DNA from: Welwitschia mirabilis
Taxonomy: Eukaryota > Gnetophyta > Gnetopsida > Welwitschiales
Length of the DNA: 22,750 nt
Reading direction: 5' to 3'
NCBI GenBank assembly: GCA_051453625.1
Contig: JBOZIK010000001.1
Coordinates: 121,183,475 to 121,206,224 of the forward strand
Positions 19,608 through 22,750 of the stretch are shown here, piece after piece. Each line of letters opens with the position of its first letter. The first letter of the stretch is position 1. The notes below the pieces were generated by a model that ran no database searches, was not told where the DNA came from, and saw only the letters and a list, made by a program, of their open reading frames with translations. Position numbers and translations under genes: made by a program.

Positions 19608-19760
19608 TCTTATTAGTCCCTAACAAAGTAAGTGATTAACTAGATTGTAAGCCAATTTGTTTAAAATAAAAATAAAGCCTGCAAAATGTAAATTGAGTCC
19701 ATAGAAAATGATATCATCAACAAGTAATTAATACAAGTATTAAAAATTTTCTTAAACCTT

Positions 19761-20255
19761 CTACTTAAACATGTCACTATAGAATGAATGCAATACACAT
19801 ATAGAAATCATAAAGTAAAACTTGATTGCTCATAAAAATGAAACTATATATGCATAATATAGAATAAAAATAATGGATCATCGTGATAACTTAAGTAGTT
19901 TCTATATTACACAATTCAAACGATCAAAAAGATATGGCTATAGAAAACATGTTTAAGTACTGCTGGATCATTTATGATAAAGTGCATGAATATGCTAAAA
20001 ATTTTATTTAGATTGCATGAAGAACTTATCAAAAATAACTCATCCAAAATTTGATCATGAAAGCTCAAAATGGATAAAACGTTTATGCTAATTAGAATAG
20101 ATTAACATCCAAAAAGGTGTCCTACCTCCTCATAAGAAAAGCAAGATGTCCCAAATTATACCTTAAGTAAAAAAGGGAGTGTCATTCCCTCTATCATGGA
20201 GATGAGTGAGGAGAACGATAGACTCTAAAATAGCTAGTATGAAGAGGAAACTGAG
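19761..20255. repeat. Unit 1 of a roughly 500-bp tandem duplication in the E2 3' spacer
   Basis: Starts CTACTTAAACATGTCACTATAG and ends at the gap edge with GAGGAAACTGAG. It aligns over its full length with 20359-20858 at roughly four bases in five by eye, with small indels. It has no coding signature of its own and includes one copy of the TCATGGAGATGA stem-loop motif near 20199. Confidence 0.85.
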
Positions 20256-20355
20256 NNNNNNNNNNNNNNNNNNNNNNNNNNNNNNNNNNNNNNNNNNNNN
20301 NNNNNNNNNNNNNNNNNNNNNNNNNNNNNNNNNNNNNNNNNNNNNNNNNNNNNNN
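20256..20355. other. Assembly gap (100 N) at the junction of the tandem units
   Basis: Unit 1 ends at the left edge and unit 2 begins three bases after the right edge. Additional units could be hidden here. Confidence 0.9.
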
Positions 20356-20358
20356 CCC

Positions 20359-20858
20359 CTACTTAAACATGTTACTATAGAATGAATGCAATACACATAT
20401 AGAATTCATGAAGTAAAACTTAATGACTTCTAAAAGTGAAACTATGTATGCATGATATAGAACAAAAATAATGGATCATTGTGATAGCTTAAGTAGTTTT
20501 TGTATTGCATACTTCAGGTGATCAGAAAGATATGGCTATTAGAAAAAAAAAACATGTGGAAATACTGCTGGATCCTGCATGATAAAGTGCATTAATGCTT
20601 CAAAATTTTTATTCTAATTGCATAAAAAACTCATAGAAAATAACTCATCCAAAATTAGATCATGAAGCTCAGAATTAGTAAACATTTTGTGCTGATCGTA
20701 AAATATTAATGCCCAGAAAGGTGTCCTACCTTCCTATAGGAGAAGCAAGACATCCCAAATTTCACCCCCAACAAAAAAGGAGTGTCATCCCCTATGTAGT
20801 GGAGACAATTAAGGAGGATGATAAACTCGAAAATAGTAAATATAAAAAGGAAGTTGAG
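20359..20858. repeat. Unit 2 of the roughly 500-bp tandem duplication
   Basis: Starts CTACTTAAACATGTTACTATAG and ends AAGTTGAG. A 60-codon plus-strand open frame at 20709-20891 lies across its end, but unit 1 has stops at the same places, so it is not taken as a gene. Confidence 0.85.
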
Positions 20859-22180
20859 ATCTTAAAAAACCCAAAACATCATAAAATATAGGGATGCAAT
20901 GAAAAGAAGAGAGCAACTTAAGAAATAAAACGAATAAAGAGCCTAAAAGATAAATGCATGATGAAGAAGTGAAAAATGATCGTAGAGGAAAAATGCATCA
21001 AGGGAAAAAAAAAATACTACTCAAAGATGCCTCAAATGTACTTGAACACATGAAAAGCTAAAACTCATCAGATCAAGGCAACTTATCAAAAAGAAATAAC
21101 CATCCTCTAAAAAATAGCACAAGATATTAGAAAATGCTTAGGTCCATGATATAATGCTTAAAAAAGTATAAGGAAATAACTTTAAAAATTCCAACAAAAC
21201 AACTAAAGAAAAACCAAATGAAAATGGACAACTAGAAACATTGATAAGATTGTTTTATTACCCTAAATGTTAACTTAACAAATTCCTATAATAACAATTA
21301 TAAAATCACTTGATTAATGATGCATGACAGAATGTATAAATTCATAAAATTCCACTCAATTGGGTAATGATGATGATGATGTCAAGTATTCTAATGTTAT
21401 CAAATAGTAAATGATAAGATAAAAAGCTATTAAAATACAAGAACTTACAAGATACCATGTCAAAACAAAAACTAAAATCCACAAATTAAAGTGATCATGT
21501 GGAAGTACTAGAAATAAATGAATAAAGACAAGGGATTTATTTTTCATGATGAGGGAACTACAACCACTGTCATAGGAGTAAGGACCTATATAGCATGGAT
21601 GATTGACCCCCTAATGGAGTTTTCACAACTACCATATTGCACTGTCAAAGGCTCCTCTTAGGAAAATTTGCCCTAGTGTACTTGCGGAAGGACATCATGA
21701 GTACCATGTATTAAAAGATATAACATAAAAAAGCATGGTAGTTTATTTGCTTTTCTTTTCTGACACTTNNNNNNNNNNNNNNNNNNNNNNNNNNNNNNNN
21801 NNNNNNNNNNNNNNNNNNNNNNNNNNNNNNNNNNNNNNNNNNNNNNNNNNNNNNNNNNNNNNNNNNNNNNNNNNNNNNNNNNNNNNNNNCTTACATTATT
21901 GAAAGACAAGAAAAGAATCAAGGCATCTTCCTTTTAAATAAAGTTCATAGACATATGAATGTCTAAAAATTAAATTAAGTCAATTTTTATCATTGTAAAT
22001 GCCCAAAGTAAAGTATTACTTATCATGAAAACTTTATAAGTAAATACAGATGTTAAGTTAAAGATGTTTAAGTGATAACATGATGTTAATTAAAGGAATT
22101 AGTTAAAAAAGAATGTAGATAATGGCAAAAAGAAGGTCATCTTCTTGAAGAGGGGCTTCCAAAACAAGTGCTTCTATCAT
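20859..22180 (-). other. Rest of the E2 3' spacer, no gene seen
   Basis: Spacer between integrase and the tandem units. All frames are broken. 21540-21715 matches 8105-8290 of the E1 spacer. A short (ATG)n run lies at 21366-21381. On the minus strand, 22155-22120 reads VLEAPLQEDDLLFA in line with the integrase end, and the same stretch is recognisable in E1 (8617-8660), so it may be a remnant of the pol C-terminal tail. Confidence 0.45.
21769..21889. other. Assembly gap (121 N) in the E2 spacer
   Basis: Not a 100-N placeholder, so perhaps a sized gap. No clear duplication at its edges. Confidence 0.85.
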
Positions 22181-22189
22181 GTTCAAGGT

Positions 22190-22750
22190 TTTATTATAGA
22201 ATGACTCATAAAGTTTTAACCTTTATCCATTAACTTTTTGAATTTCTTTAGTGTTTAAATCGGAAATTTCAACTGATCCATTTGAGTGTACTTTTTCAAT
22301 AAGACAAAGACATAATCATTTAAAGGTTAATTTCTTGTGTAGAAGGTGTACTCAGGTGTTATACAATAAGACAAATTGGTTAGTTTTAAACTATTTATGA
22401 ATAATATTTTTATCATGTCAAAACTTGGCCTAATTCTTGTGAATAAGTTGACTATGTAGGGCCTGTGTATGTTTTTCATCAAGGTGGTTGAGTTGGGCTA
22501 AATGAATTTTGAGATTTTCATTCATATCAATAAGGTTTAGTTTATGGGCAGAATGATAAGAATTATAGCAAACATCAACTAGTAAAACACATACTTTACC
22601 GTACACAAGTTCATAGGGTGAGAAACCGAGGGAGTTATGCCAAGTAGTATGATAAACCCAAAGAACATCATTAAGTTTAGATGATCAAGTCTTCTTATTA
22701 ACATAGACTAATTTTTAAACAATTTTATTGATCTCTTTATTTGCATTTTC
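22190..22750 (-). pseudogene. Athila/Tat-type gypsy integrase C-terminal part of E2, partial
   Basis: Integrase joins element DNA to the host genome. On the minus strand, entering from the right edge, one can read NKEINKIV, then KLNDVLWVYHTTWHNSLGFS (with a W-to-stop just before), PYELVYGKVCVLLVDV, then HLAQLNHLDEKHTQALHSQL (22430-22520), a (H/W)-D-K segment, LLYNT near 22370, and EISDLNTKEIQKVNG near 22240. The W-A-Y-R-T/T-x-x-x-x-x-S-P-Y-x-L-V-Y-G-K block and the D-K-x-L-x-x-x-x-F tail are typical of the Athila/Tat branch. The same blocks occur in E1 at 8760-9240 but with more damage. Only a few in-frame stops interrupt it. The catalytic core is outside the window. Confidence 0.75.

Noticed and set aside
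20709-20891. Plus-strand 60-codon frame as a small gene
   Set aside because: It straddles the end of tandem unit 2; unit 1 has stops in the equivalent frame and there is no protein signature.
21740-21925. Inverted similarity around the 121-N gap (CTTTTCTT... against AAGAAAAG...)
   Set aside because: Short, imperfect and pyrimidine-rich, so likely chance, unlike the 93-bp arms at 11571-11910.
1-22750. Bacterial or phage system, CRISPR array, tRNA or rRNA gene
   Set aside because: No long ORFs, no evenly spaced repeats, no tRNA-like or rRNA-like segments recognised; all protein signatures are plant LTR retrotransposon types.

Overview
The window looks like intergenic DNA from a seed plant with a large, repeat-rich genome. 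It is strongly A+T rich (by eye about 70%; not counted). Almost everything recognisable is decayed plant LTR retrotransposon. I found no intact host gene, rRNA, tRNA, CRISPR array or microbial operon. The longest open frames are about 100 codons, and the recognisable protein signatures run through many stops and frameshifts. Species is not determinable from the sequence.

Three copies of one Ty3/gypsy family, Athila/Tat branch, lie on the minus strand. E0 (1-2837) has its 5' LTR at 1600-2837, a primer-binding site at 1579-1596 and gag at 350-1087, and runs off the left edge. E1 has a partial 3' LTR at 3262-3768 and pol (RT, RNase H, integrase) at about 8740-11575. E2 has the end of integrase at 22190-22750, a spacer with a roughly 500-bp tandem duplication (19761-20858), a PPT and its 3' LTR at 18215-19592; it runs off the right edge.

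Two Ty1/copia LTRs of a SIRE-like family sit inside E1. One (plus strand, 4520-7906) is itself split by a 2.25-kb solo LTR (4776-7029) that resembles a chromovirus LTR. The other (minus strand, 12057-13544) is a 3' LTR with a PPT. To its right, on the same strand, are an extra env-like ORF region (14340-16230) and a gag C-terminal region (17150-18214), with no recognisable pol between them. E2 is inserted in or beside that copia gag. A further 300-bp solo LTR (9411-9710) splits the E1 integrase. The inferred order is E1, then the copia elements, then E2 and the chromovirus-like solo LTR.

Six N-gaps are present: four of exactly 100, plus 37 and 121. Several coincide with repeats: a 93-bp inverted repeat at 11571-11910, a 47-bp direct repeat at 14593-14786, and the boundary of the 500-bp duplication. 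Some of these may be assembly artefacts.

No new biological system was found. The items most worth checking are the nested insertion record, the 3'-spacer duplication as a possible satellite seed, a recurrent short stem-loop motif across the gypsy copies, the AGATGTC clusters tied to the copia LTR, and the copia element that keeps gag and an env-like region but shows no pol.
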